64,000 nt of DNA from Sphingomonas sp. Its GTDB lineage: Bacteria; Pseudomonadota; Alphaproteobacteria; Sphingomonadales; Sphingomonadaceae. Where the stretch lies: positions 558,001 to 622,000 of the forward strand of contig NZ_JAFKMA010000001.1 in the NCBI RefSeq assembly GCF_017304635.1. The letters run 5' to 3'. Position 1 is the first letter of the stretch, and each line of letters opens with the position of its first letter. The translations under genes were made by a program, and so were the position numbers. Shown piece after piece: positions 8,675 to 17,082 of the stretch. The notes under the pieces are model-generated. The model saw only the letters and a program-made list of their open reading frames with translations. It was not told where the DNA came from and made no database searches.

Positions 8675-9586
8675 TCAGTCGCGTGGCGTGCGCCTGCGGA
8701 TCAGCCCTTCCTGCGCGGTGCTCGCGATCAGGCGGCCGTCGCGCGTGAAAATGCGCCCGCGGTTGATGCCACGGCCATGCCCGGCCCACGGCGCGTCCAT
8801 CGCGTAGAGCAGCCACTCGTCGGCGCGGAACGGCTCGTGAAACCACATGGCGTGGTCCAGGCTGGCGGTCTGCATCCCCGGCGTCATCCAGTTGACGCCG
8901 TGTGGCATCATGCTCGTCGCCATCAGCCCCATGTCGCTGGCATAGGCCAGGACGGCGCGGTGCATCGCCGGGTCGGCGTCGAGCGGCGCGACCGCACGGA
9001 TCCAGGTGTAGTTGACCGGCTCGCGCACGTCGGGCGCGACCCAGTTGCGCGGATAGAGTGGGCGCACCTCGATCGGGCTGGACCAGCGCAGGAACCGCTG
9101 GCGATGCTCCTCGGGCAAGTCCTTCGCGGCGTCGACGCGCAGTTCGGCGTCCGATTTCAGGCCCTCGGGCGGGGGAATGTTGGCGGGGAACGCGTCCTGG
9201 TGATGGAAGCCGTCCTCGGCGACCTGGAAGCTGGCGGCGAGGTTGAGGATGGGCTGGCCGTTCTGGGTCGCGATGACGCGGCGCGTCGCGAAGCTCCGGC
9301 CGTCGAAATCGCGCACGACGCGATATACGATCGGCAACGCGTCGTCGCCGGCGCGCATGAAATAGGCGTGGAGCGAGTGCGCCGCCTTGCCCTCGGTCGA
9401 ACGCTGCGCCGCCTGGAGCGCCTGGCCGATCACCTGCCCGCCGAACACGCGCCCGCGACCACCGGGCAGCCGCGCGCCGCGATACAGGTCGGTATCGAGC
9501 TCCTCGACATCGAGCAGGTCGACCAGCCCGGCGACGAGCTGCTCGGGCGTGCGCGGCGGGCGAGGGGTTGGGTCTTCTTCGGCCAT
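8675..9586 (-). CDS. tesB: Acyl-CoA thioesterase II
   Basis: A 303-residue double-hotdog thioesterase. The substrate-entry motif is RVFGGQVIGQAL near residue 45. The active-site Asp lies in YASDMGLM and the Gln in STAQEGLIR near the C-terminus. It hydrolyses acyl-CoA to free acid and CoA, acting as a release valve during beta-oxidation. It is the last gene of the leftward operon, separated from the acyl-CoA dehydrogenase by a 100-bp gap that holds a palindromic repeat. Confidence 0.93.
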   Translation of the reverse strand: MAEEDPTPRPPRTPEQLVAGLVDLLDVEELDTDLYRGARLPGGRGRVFGGQVIGQALQAAQRSTEGKAAHSLHAYFMRAGDDALPIVYRVVRDFDGRSFATRRVIATQNGQPILNLAASFQVAEDGFHHQDAFPANIPPPEGLKSDAELRVDAAKDLPEEHRQRFLRWSSPIEVRPLYPRNWVAPDVREPVNYTWIRAVAPLDADPAMHRAVLAYASDMGLMATSMMPHGVNWMTPGMQTASLDHAMWFHEPFRADEWLLYAMDAPWAGHGRGINRGRIFTRDGRLIASTAQEGLIRRRTPRD

Positions 9587-9602
9587 GCTGGTTCCTTAGC
9601 AG

Positions 9603-9680
9603 CGTTCCAGCGAAAGCAGGAACCCAGAGCCACAGGCGGCGTCGCTGGTAACCCTGGGCTCCTGCTGTCGCAGGAGAACG
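9603..9680. repeat. Palindromic intergenic repeat (CGTTCCAGCG type)
   Basis: The left arm, about 9603-9630, and the right arm, about 9651-9680, pair imperfectly: CGTTCCAGCGAAAGCAGGA with TCCTGCTGTCGCAGGAGAACG. The arm sequence differs from the GTCATCCC family, so this is a second repeat class. It fills the gap between the thioesterase and acyl-CoA dehydrogenase genes. Confidence 0.7.
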
Positions 9681-9686
9681 GGCGGC

Positions 9687-10814
9687 TCAATACCCCGCCG
9701 CGCGCGCCAATCGGTCGGCGTGGTAGTTCGCGTCGCCGAACATCTCGGCCAGTACGCGCTGGCGCTTCATGTAGAAGCCGATATCATATTCGTCGGTCAT
9801 GCCGATGCCGCCGTGCATCTGCACGCCTTCCTGCACCCCCAGCATCGCGGCGAGCGACGCCTGCGCCTTGGCGACCGATACCGCCTCGTCGGCCTGGGGC
9901 GAACCGGCGTCGAGCAGTTGCTGCGCTTTCAACGTCGCGGCGCGGGCGACCTCGAGCTCGGCATAGAGGTGCGCCGCGCGGTGCTGGAGCGCCTGGAACG
10001 TGCCGATGACGACGCCGAACTGCTTGCGCTGTTTCAGGTAATCGACGGTCAGGTCCATCGCGCCGCCGCCGACGCCGAGCAATTCGGCCGCCGCCCCCGT
10101 GCGCCCGGCGCGGAGCAGGCGGTCGAGTGGATCGCGGCCGGCATCGACCTCGCCGATCACCGCGTCGGCAGTGACCTCGACATTGTCGAACGCGAGCCGT
10201 GCCGCGATGCTCGAATCGGCCAGCCGCTCGGCTTCGGCGGTCAGGCCGGCGGCGCTCTTGTCGATCGCGAACAGCGTCACGCCGTCGCGATCGTCGGCCG
10301 ACCCAGCGGTGCGCGCGGCGACGATGATGAGGTCGGCGACATGGCCGTGCGTCACGAACTGCTTCTTGCCCGACAGACGGAAGCCGTTGCCCGACCGCTC
10401 GGCCGTGAGCGATACGGCGTCGCGGAACTTCGGCCCCTCGTCGATCGCCAGCGCGGCGACGGTCTCACCCGCGACGATGCCGGGGAAGTAGCGCGCCGCC
10501 TGCGCGGTGCCCTTCAGCGCTTCGACCGCGGCGACGGCGGTGGCGAGGAACGGGGACGGCGACAGGTTGCGGCCGATCTCCTCCAGCACCACGCCCGCCT
10601 CGACATGGCCGAGCCCGAGCCCGCCCTGATCCTCGCCGATCAGGATGCCGGTGAAGCCCATTTCGGCGAACTGCTTCCACAGGTCGCGACTGAACCCGGT
10701 GACGTCGTTTGCGTCGCGCAAGTGCCGCATATGCTGCACGGGCGCGTGTTCGGCGACGAAATCCTTCGCAGTATCGCGCAGCATCGCCTGTTCGTCGTTC
10801 AAATACAAAGGCAT
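9687..10814 (-). CDS. Acyl-CoA dehydrogenase, likely non-catalytic partner subunit
   Basis: A 375-residue acyl-CoA dehydrogenase family protein with all three domains: helical 1-120, beta 120-220, helical to the end. QMHGGIGMTDEYDIGFYMKR is near residue 335. The region that normally carries the catalytic Glu (YEGT) reads LAEMFGDANYHADR, so that Glu is absent. The next gene upstream in the operon, 10932-12116, is a second family member that keeps it. Paired, unequal acyl-CoA dehydrogenases forming alpha2beta2 complexes are known for sterol side-chain oxidation (FadE26/27 and FadE28/29 groups). Such a complex is inferred here. Confidence 0.88.
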   Translation of the reverse strand: MPLYLNDEQAMLRDTAKDFVAEHAPVQHMRHLRDANDVTGFSRDLWKQFAEMGFTGILIGEDQGGLGLGHVEAGVVLEEIGRNLSPSPFLATAVAAVEALKGTAQAARYFPGIVAGETVAALAIDEGPKFRDAVSLTAERSGNGFRLSGKKQFVTHGHVADLIIVAARTAGSADDRDGVTLFAIDKSAAGLTAEAERLADSSIAARLAFDNVEVTADAVIGEVDAGRDPLDRLLRAGRTGAAAELLGVGGGAMDLTVDYLKQRKQFGVVIGTFQALQHRAAHLYAELEVARAATLKAQQLLDAGSPQADEAVSVAKAQASLAAMLGVQEGVQMHGGIGMTDEYDIGFYMKRQRVLAEMFGDANYHADRLARAAGY

Positions 10815-10829
10815 CCATCGTTCCTGTTC

Positions 10830-10917
10830 GTCGCCCCGGCCTTGGGCCGGGTTCCACCGAGCCTCTCGACCAAAGCACCGGTGGATTGAGTGGACCCCGG
10901 CACAAAGTCGGGGTGAC
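10830..10917. repeat. Palindromic intergenic repeat
   Basis: The left arm 10830-10858 starts GTCGCCCCGG and the right arm 10890-10917 ends GTCGGGGTGAC. They pair imperfectly around a spacer of about 31 bases. It fills the 117-bp gap between the two acyl-CoA dehydrogenase genes. Confidence 0.8.
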
Positions 10918-10931
10918 GGCTATTGTCTTGA

Positions 10932-12116
10932 TTACCGGTCCGGCAATTCCAGAATCCGCTTCGAGATGATGTTGAGCTGGACCTCGCTGGTTCCGCCCTC
11001 GATCGAATTGGCCTTAGTGCGCAGCCATGCACGCGGGGCACGGCCGCCGTCGGAGCGTTCGCTCTCCCATTCGACCGCATCCGATCCGCCGGCCGCCATC
11101 TCCAGCTCGTGGCGCGACTTGTTCAGTTCGGTGCCGTAATATTTCATCATGCTGGGCTGCGCGGGATGCGCCTTGCCCGCCTTGAGATCGTCGATGAACT
11201 TCTCCGACATCGCGCTGAAGGCCCGCGCGCGAACTTCGTGCAATGCGATCTGGCCGCGCAGGATCGGGTCGGCGAGGCGGCCCTGCGCGTCGAGCCCGAG
11301 CCGGTCGAGCGCGGTGCCGACCAGCGTCCCGCCGCTCGACAGGCCCAGCCCCATGCCGGAGATCATCTCGCGCTCGTGCCCGAGCAGGTATTTGGCGACG
11401 TCCCAGCCCTTGTTGAGCTCGTGGACCAGGTTCTCCTTGGGCACCGTCACATTGTCGAAGAACGTCTCGCAGAACGGCGAATAGCCACTGATGAGCAGGA
11501 TCGGCCTGGTCGAGACGCCGGGCGAGGCCATGTCGAACAGCAGGAAGCTGATCCCGGCCTGCTTGACCGACTTGTCGGTGCGGACGAGGCAGAAGATCCA
11601 GTCGGCCTTGTCGGCGTAGCTTGTCCAGACCTTCTGCCCGTTGACCAGGAAATGGTCGCCCTTGTCCTCCGCGCTGGTCGCCAGCGCGGCAAGGTCGGAC
11701 CCGGCATTGGGTTCCGAATAGCCCTGGCACCAGCGGATTTCGCCACGCGCGATCCTGGGCAGATGCTCCTTCTTCTGCGCCTCGTTGCCGTATTTCAGCA
11801 ACGCCGGGCCGAGCATCGAGATGCCGAAGCTGTTGAGCGGGTTGCGGCATCCCATCGCGCGCATTTCCTCGCGCAGCACCTTGCTTTCGGCCGGGCTCAG
11901 CCCGCCGCCGCCATATTCCTTGGGCCAGTCGGGCACGGTCCAGCCGCGCGCGCCCATCGCGTCCATCCACGCTTTCTGCGCCGGGCTCAGCATCGACTGG
12001 TCGCGGCCGCCCCACACGGCGTCTTTCTCGCTCCGCATCGGCTCGCGCATCTCCGGCGGGCAGTTCGCCTCCAGCCACGCGCGGGTTTCCTGGCGGAAGG
12101 TATCGAGGTCGCTCAT
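10932..12116 (-). CDS. Acyl-CoA dehydrogenase, catalytic partner subunit
   Basis: A 394-residue acyl-CoA dehydrogenase. WCQGYSEPNAGSDLA is the flavin/substrate loop that opens the beta domain, and KVWTSYADKADW follows it. The C-terminal helix carries NSIEGGTSEVQLNII, whose Glu matches the catalytic base of the family. Its start overlaps the amidase stop by 4 bases (ATGA), so the two are translationally coupled. It probably introduces the alpha-beta double bond of an acyl-CoA, together with the second, Glu-less subunit encoded downstream. Confidence 0.9.
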   Translation of the reverse strand: MSDLDTFRQETRAWLEANCPPEMREPMRSEKDAVWGGRDQSMLSPAQKAWMDAMGARGWTVPDWPKEYGGGGLSPAESKVLREEMRAMGCRNPLNSFGISMLGPALLKYGNEAQKKEHLPRIARGEIRWCQGYSEPNAGSDLAALATSAEDKGDHFLVNGQKVWTSYADKADWIFCLVRTDKSVKQAGISFLLFDMASPGVSTRPILLISGYSPFCETFFDNVTVPKENLVHELNKGWDVAKYLLGHEREMISGMGLGLSSGGTLVGTALDRLGLDAQGRLADPILRGQIALHEVRARAFSAMSEKFIDDLKAGKAHPAQPSMMKYYGTELNKSRHELEMAAGGSDAVEWESERSDGGRAPRAWLRTKANSIEGGTSEVQLNIISKRILELPDR

Positions 12117-13438
12117 CGCATTACTCCATGCGCCAGCCGTGCGACGGCGATGGCGGTGTGGTCCTGATAGGTGTCGGCGATCGCCTGCACGCCGATCGGC
12201 AGGCCGTCGGGGTCGGTGGCGATTGGGAAGCTGGTCGCGGGCAGCATCGGGAAGGTCGCGAGCCCGGGAAAGGCGAACTGCGCGCCGAACGGGGTCGGCT
12301 CGCCGTTCACCGTGACCATCCGCTCCGGGATCGGGGTTGCGTCGTGCGGAAAGGCGGTGATGCCGAGATTGGGCGCGATCACCGCGTCATACTGCGCGAA
12401 CAGCCGCGCCCAGGCGCGCTTGTTGCGGGCCTGGCGGTCGCGCAGGTCGAACCACTCGATCAGCGTCGCCGGCGGCGTCCCCTCGGGCGGCTGCCCACGC
12501 ATGATCGTGATGTTGAGCATCTTCCAGTAATCGCGGTGCTGCGCGACGAGATCGGGCAGCAGGTCGCTGTGCCGGTCGACCATGACGCCCGCCGCGTGGA
12601 GCGCATTCGCCAGCCGGTCGATCGCCTCTGCCATCGACGACGCGACGGGGGCGAGCGGATGACCGTCCAGCACCAGCACGCGCCAGCCGCTCGGCGAGCG
12701 ATCAGCGGCCTGCGCCAGCGGATGATCGGCGAGGATGTCGAGCGCCAGCGCCAGGTCGTCCGGATCGCGCGCCATCGGGCCGATCACCGACAGTTCGCCC
12801 GGCGCGCCGTCGGTGCCGGGGAAATAATGCCCGTCGCGGGAGAGGGCACCGAACGTCGGCTTGTGCCCCCAGACGCCGTTGAATGCGGCCGGCACCCGGA
12901 TCGACCCGCCGATGTCGCTGCCGAGTTCGAGCGGCACCATCCCCGCCGCCAGCGCCGCCGCCGCGCCGCCCGACGACCCGCCCGCGACGCGCTCGGGATG
13001 ATGCGGGTTGTTGGTGCGGCCATAGATCGGATTGTCCGATTGCAGGTCGGCGAGCAGCGGCGGCACGTTGGTCTTGCCCAGGATGACCGCGCCGGCACGC
13101 TTCAAGCGGCGCACCGCCTCGGCATCGGCCTGCGCGACGAAATCGCGCGCGGCCTCCAGTCCCCAGGTGGTCCTGAGCCCGGCGACGTCGAAACTCTCCT
13201 TGACCGTCATCGGCACGCCGAGCAGCGGTCCGGTCTCGCCAGCCGCCAGCCGGCGGTCGGCCGCGCGCGCTTGTTCCCGCGCCCGGTCGAAATCGCGCAC
13301 GACGACCGCGTTGATCGGTCCGTCGCGCGCCTCGATCCGGGCGATCGCGGCCTCCGTCTCGGCGAGCGCGCTGGTCTCGCCGGCGCGGATCGCCGTGGCG
13401 ATGGCGATGGCGGAGCGTTCGGTCATCGCGACGGTCAT
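12113..13438 (-). CDS. Amidase signature family hydrolase
   Basis: A 441-residue amidase-signature enzyme with the Ser-cisSer-Lys triad: Lys in PMTVKESFD, cis-Ser in [12 protein letters not shown] and nucleophilic Ser in [20 protein letters not shown] follows, as in the family. It hydrolyses a carboxamide or possibly an ester or lactam. The start chosen is ATG 13438 (MTVAMTERS) with GGTGGG about 9 bases upstream; ATG 13426 is an alternative. The long open frame upstream of 13438 runs through a repeat and antisense to the hydratase/dehydrogenase gene, so it is not coding. Its place in a beta-oxidation operon suggests release of an acid from an amide precursor, but this is inference. Confidence 0.88.
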   Translation of the reverse strand: MTVAMTERSAIAIATAIRAGETSALAETEAAIARIEARDGPINAVVVRDFDRAREQARAADRRLAAGETGPLLGVPMTVKESFDVAGLRTTWGLEAARDFVAQADAEAVRRLKRAGAVILGKTNVPPLLADLQSDNPIYGRTNNPHHPERVAGGSSGGAAAALAAGMVPLELGSDIGGSIRVPAAFNGVWGHKPTFGALSRDGHYFPGTDGAPGELSVIGPMARDPDDLALALDILADHPLAQAADRSPSGWRVLVLDGHPLAPVASSMAEAIDRLANALHAAGVMVDRHSDLLPDLVAQHRDYWKMLNITIMRGQPPEGTPPATLIEWFDLRDRQARNKRAWARLFAQYDAVIAPNLGITAFPHDATPIPERMVTVNGEPTPFGAQFAFPGLATFPMLPATSFPIATDPDGLPIGVQAIADTYQDHTAIAVARLAHGVMR

Positions 13439-13453
13439 CGCACTAATCCCACC

Positions 13454-13558
13454 GTCACCCCCGCGAAAGCGGGGGCCCAGCTTCTGCGGTCGCGACAGCC
13501 ACGACCGGTGTTTGCCGGGCGAGCCAGGAAGCTGGGTCCCCGCGTTCGCGGGGATGAC
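13454..13558. repeat. Palindromic intergenic repeat
   Basis: 30-base arms 13454-13483 and 13529-13558 pair with few mismatches, and each arm folds on itself (CCCCCGCGAAAGCGGGGG). It fills the gap between the hydratase/dehydrogenase and amidase genes. Confidence 0.85.
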
Positions 13559-13580
13559 GACGTTTGAAGGGCAGGGGGCG

Positions 13581-15614
13581 TCAAAACCGCTCCCCCGCCT
13601 CGGCCTTGCGGCGGAGCAGCGGGGCGACCTCGACGCCGTTCGCTTCCAGCCCGGCGACCACCTTGTCGAGCCCGACCGTGTTCGCCCAGAACATCGGCCC
13701 GCCGCGATAGACCGGCCAGCCGTAACCGTAGATCCACACCGTATCGATATCCGACGCGCGCTGCGCCATGCCCTCGTCGAGGATCTTCGCGCCTTCGTTG
13801 ACCATCGGGTAGAGCGTCGCGGCCAGGATGTCGTCGTCGGTGAAGTCGCGCTTCGCCTGGTTCGATTTCGAGCGGAATTCCTCGATGATCTCGGCGACTT
13901 CGGGCGAGGGGGTGGGGTTCCGCTTCTCGTCGTAATCGTAGAAGCCCTTGCCGGTCTTTTGCCCCCAGCGGCCTTTCGCGGCGAGCGCATCGCGGATGCT
14001 TTCGATCCGGGTCGGGTCGCGGTGCCAGCCGATATCGACGCCGGCCAGGTCGCTCATCTGGAACGGTCCCATCGGCATGCCGAAGTCGACGATCGCCTTG
14101 TCGATCTGGTCGGGCCGCGCACCTTGCATCAGCATCGCGTTGGCCGGGCCTTGGCGCTGCGACAGCATGCGGTTGCCGATGAAGCCGGGGCACACGCCTG
14201 ACACCACCGCCACCTTGCCGATCGGCTTGGCCAGCGCCATCACCGTGGCCAACACGTCGGGCGCGGTCTTCGCGCCGCGCACGACCTCCAGCAATTTCAT
14301 GACGTTGGCCGGCGAGAAGAAGTGCATGCCGATCACGTCCGCCGGCCGCTTGGTTGCGGCGGCGATCTCGTCGACATTGAGGTAGGAGGTGTTGGACGCC
14401 AGGATCGCGCCCGGCTTGGCGATCGCGTCAAGCTTGCCGAACAGCTCCTTCTTGACGTCCATATTCTCGTAGATCGCCTCGATGATGAGGTCGCAATCCT
14501 TGAGCGCGTCGAGGTCGAGCGTCGGGGTCAGCAGGCCCATCAGCTGATCGACCTTGTCAGCGGTAAACCGGCCCTTTTTCGCCGAATTGTCGTAGTTGCG
14601 GCGGATCGTCGCGACGCCGCGGTCGAGCGCGTCCGGCGCGGTTTCGACGATCGTCACCGGGATGCCGGCCTGGAGGAAGTTCATGCTGATGCCGCCGCCC
14701 ATCGTGCCGGCGCCGACCACGCCGACCGACTTGATCGAGCGGAGCTGCGTGCCCTCGGGAATGTCGTCGACCTTCGCCGCCTGCCGCTCGGCGAAGAACA
14801 TGTAGCGCTGGGCCGCCGATTGCGTACCCATCATCAACTTCATGAACTCGTCGCGCTCGAACACGATGCCTTCCGCGAAGGTCGAGCCGTCGGCGGCCTT
14901 TTCGATGCAGCGGATGTTCGCGGCCGGCGCGTCGAAACCGCGGAACTTGCGGGCGTTAGCGGCCTTGAATGCGGTGACCGCGTCCGGGTCGGGCGTCGCG
15001 GTCTGCTCCGAGGCGCGGGGCAGGGGGCGCTTGGCCGCTACCTCGCGCGCGAAGGCGACCGCATCCGCTTCCAGCGACTCCTCACCGACGATCCTGTCGA
15101 TCAGCCCGGCGTCGTGTGCGCGCTTGGCCGAGATCGGATTGCCGATCGCGGTCATCTCCAGCGCCAGCGCGACCCCGGCGATGCGCGGGATGCGCTGCGT
15201 GCCGCCGGCGCCGGGCAGCAGGCCGAGCTTCACCTCCGGCGTGCCGATCTTCGCCGACGGCACCGCGACGCGATAGTGGCAGCCGAGCGTGACCTCGCAC
15301 CCGCCGCCGAGCGCGGTCCCGTGGATCGCGGCGACCACCGGCTTGTCCGACGCCTCGATCATGTCGATCACGGTGCCGAGGCCAGGGCCCTTCATCGGCT
15401 TGCCGAACTCGGTGATGTCGGCGCCCGCGAAGAAGGTGCGGCCGTCGCAGCGGATCACCATCGCGGTGATGCTGGCATCGGCGGTACCCTGCTTGATCGC
15501 CGCCTCCAGCCCCTCGCGCACCGCCGCGCCCAGCGCGTTGACCGGCGGGTTGTTGGAGATGATGACGAGCACGTCGTCGTGGCGTTCGGTGCGGATGGGG
15601 CTGGTCAATGTCAT
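13581..15614 (-). CDS. Bifunctional enoyl-CoA hydratase / 3-hydroxyacyl-CoA dehydrogenase (FadJ/FadB-like)
   Basis: A 677-residue multifunctional beta-oxidation enzyme. The N-terminal crotonase domain spans about 1-190, with an oxyanion-hole segment [13 protein letters not shown] and the acid/base Glu regions around [13 protein letters not shown]. The NAD-binding domain starts at [13 protein letters not shown] near residue 295. The dehydrogenase catalytic His is in [17 protein letters not shown], and duplicated C-terminal domains follow. The length suits the monomeric peroxisomal-type MFE rather than the longer E. coli FadB. It hydrates the enoyl-CoA made by the downstream dehydrogenases and oxidises the product. 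No thiolase gene is present in this window, so the last beta-oxidation step must be encoded elsewhere. Confidence 0.93.
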   Translation of the reverse strand: MTLTSPIRTERHDDVLVIISNNPPVNALGAAVREGLEAAIKQGTADASITAMVIRCDGRTFFAGADITEFGKPMKGPGLGTVIDMIEASDKPVVAAIHGTALGGGCEVTLGCHYRVAVPSAKIGTPEVKLGLLPGAGGTQRIPRIAGVALALEMTAIGNPISAKRAHDAGLIDRIVGEESLEADAVAFAREVAAKRPLPRASEQTATPDPDAVTAFKAANARKFRGFDAPAANIRCIEKAADGSTFAEGIVFERDEFMKLMMGTQSAAQRYMFFAERQAAKVDDIPEGTQLRSIKSVGVVGAGTMGGGISMNFLQAGIPVTIVETAPDALDRGVATIRRNYDNSAKKGRFTADKVDQLMGLLTPTLDLDALKDCDLIIEAIYENMDVKKELFGKLDAIAKPGAILASNTSYLNVDEIAAATKRPADVIGMHFFSPANVMKLLEVVRGAKTAPDVLATVMALAKPIGKVAVVSGVCPGFIGNRMLSQRQGPANAMLMQGARPDQIDKAIVDFGMPMGPFQMSDLAGVDIGWHRDPTRIESIRDALAAKGRWGQKTGKGFYDYDEKRNPTPSPEVAEIIEEFRSKSNQAKRDFTDDDILAATLYPMVNEGAKILDEGMAQRASDIDTVWIYGYGWPVYRGGPMFWANTVGLDKVVAGLEANGVEVAPLLRRKAEAGERF

Positions 15615-15625
15615 CTCCTGTCATC

Positions 15626-15717
15626 GTCATCCCCGCGCAGGCGGGGATCCATTTTCGCTCGGCTCGGTAAGAGCCACGCCGTTAGCCAGAATGGATTCCC
15701 GCCTGCGCGGGAATGAC
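15626..15717. repeat. Palindromic intergenic repeat
   Basis: Arms of about 28 bases, 15626-15653 and 15690-15717, pair imperfectly (GTCATCCCCGCGCAGGCGGG with its complement). It fills the gap between the esterase and hydratase/dehydrogenase genes. Confidence 0.85.
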
Positions 15718-15736
15718 GGCGTTGTGTATTTCGGTG

Positions 15737-16960
15737 CTAGGTCAGCGCGGCATAGATCAGGGTCTTCAGCTCGCGGCGGATCGGGTAGAGGCTCGACGGG
15801 CTCAGCTGCGTCATGAACACCATGTGCAGCCGCTCGACCGGGTCGATGAAAAACGCGGTCGAGAACATCCCGCCCCAATAATATTCGCCGACCGACCCCG
15901 GGATCATCGTCTTCGCCGGATCGAGGTTGACCGCGAAGCCGAGCCCGAAGCCGACGCCGGCATTGGTCGCTTCGCTGAACAGCGACCGCGACAGCGAGGC
16001 GAGATCGGCCCCGCCCGGCAGGTGATTGACCGTCATCAGCTCGAGCGTCTTGCGCCCGATCACCCGCGCGCCCTCCAGCTCGCCGCCGTTCAGGCACATG
16101 CGGCAGAAGCGGTGATAGTCGAGCGCCGTCGAGACGAGCCCGCCGCCGCCCGACAATTGCGTGGGCTGGCGGGACCACGCGCTCTCGGCGCCGCGATCGT
16201 ACATCACGCGACCCTTGCCAGGCGCGAAGGTGTAGCAGTCGACCAGCCGGTCGGTCTTGTCGGCGGGGACGACGAAGGCGGTGTCCTCCATCCCCAGCGG
16301 CTGGAAGATGTGCTCCGCGAAATAAAGGTCGAGTGGCTGGCCCGACACGCGCTGGACGACGGCGCCGAGCACGTCGGTCGACAGCGAATAGTTCCACGCC
16401 TCGCCCGGCGAGAATTCGAGCGGTAGTTCGCCGAGCGCCGCGACCAGCCCGTCGAGGTCGAGATTGCCATGCCACGCATCGATCTTGCCCGCGCGATAGG
16501 CGGCGTCGATGTTGCCGCGGTTCTGGAAGCCGTAGGTCAGTCCCGACGTGTGGCGCAGCAGGTCGAGCATCCGCATCGGTTCGGCGGTCGGCTTGGTCGC
16601 GAACGGCACGCCGGCCCCGCCGCCATTATAGACGCCGATATTCTTGAATTCGGGCAGGACGTGGTGGACCGGCGTGTCGATTGCGACCTTGCCTTGTTCG
16701 ACCAGTTGCATGAACGCGATCGAGGTGATCGGCTTGGTCATGCTGGCGATGCGATAGATCGAGCGGTCGTCGACCGGCGCCGGACCGTCCGCGCGCGCCG
16801 CGCCCTGGCTGGAGAAATGGACGATCTCGCCATCGCGCGCGACCAGTAGTTGGGCGTTCGCCAGCTTACCCGAATCGAGGTACCGTTCCTTCAGGAACGG
16901 GTCGATGCGCGCCAGCCGACCAGCGTCGAAGCCATGCGATTCGGGCGCCGTCATCAGCAT
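15737..16960 (-). CDS. Serine hydrolase of the beta-lactamase / family VIII esterase fold
   Basis: A 407-residue serine hydrolase with the penicillin-binding fold. The S-x-x-K pair is Ser73-Met-Thr-Lys76 in RIASMTKPITS. The Tyr motif reads NYSLSTDVLG, the Y-S-x form usual in family VIII carboxylesterases rather than the Y-A-N of class C beta-lactamases. RHTSGLTYGF is the usual following loop. No signal peptide is evident (MLMTAPESHGFDAGR), which argues against a periplasmic beta-lactamase. As first gene of the leftward operon it may open an ester substrate for beta-oxidation. Confidence 0.87.
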   Translation of the reverse strand: MLMTAPESHGFDAGRLARIDPFLKERYLDSGKLANAQLLVARDGEIVHFSSQGAARADGPAPVDDRSIYRIASMTKPITSIAFMQLVEQGKVAIDTPVHHVLPEFKNIGVYNGGGAGVPFATKPTAEPMRMLDLLRHTSGLTYGFQNRGNIDAAYRAGKIDAWHGNLDLDGLVAALGELPLEFSPGEAWNYSLSTDVLGAVVQRVSGQPLDLYFAEHIFQPLGMEDTAFVVPADKTDRLVDCYTFAPGKGRVMYDRGAESAWSRQPTQLSGGGGLVSTALDYHRFCRMCLNGGELEGARVIGRKTLELMTVNHLPGGADLASLSRSLFSEATNAGVGFGLGFAVNLDPAKTMIPGSVGEYYWGGMFSTAFFIDPVERLHMVFMTQLSPSSLYPIRRELKTLIYAALT

Positions 16961-17082
16961 CGCGTGTCCATACCCTCGTTTCTAATCCGCGACCTCTATT
17001 GCCTTGAGCGCGGCGTGAATCAACTCTAACGTTACGCCAAATCCGGCAAACCGGAATCGCCGAAGAGACGAATGGAGAGGCT

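Noticed and set aside
13439-13990. Upstream extension of the amidase frame
   Set aside because: It runs through a palindromic repeat and antisense-frame sequence of the hydratase/dehydrogenase gene. Amidase homology starts at 13438.
16961-17082. Second copy of the candidate TetR operator between the esterase and acyl-CoA synthetase genes
   Set aside because: No TACCG-N6-CGGTA match is present. Only a short CCGG...CCGG hairpin is seen.
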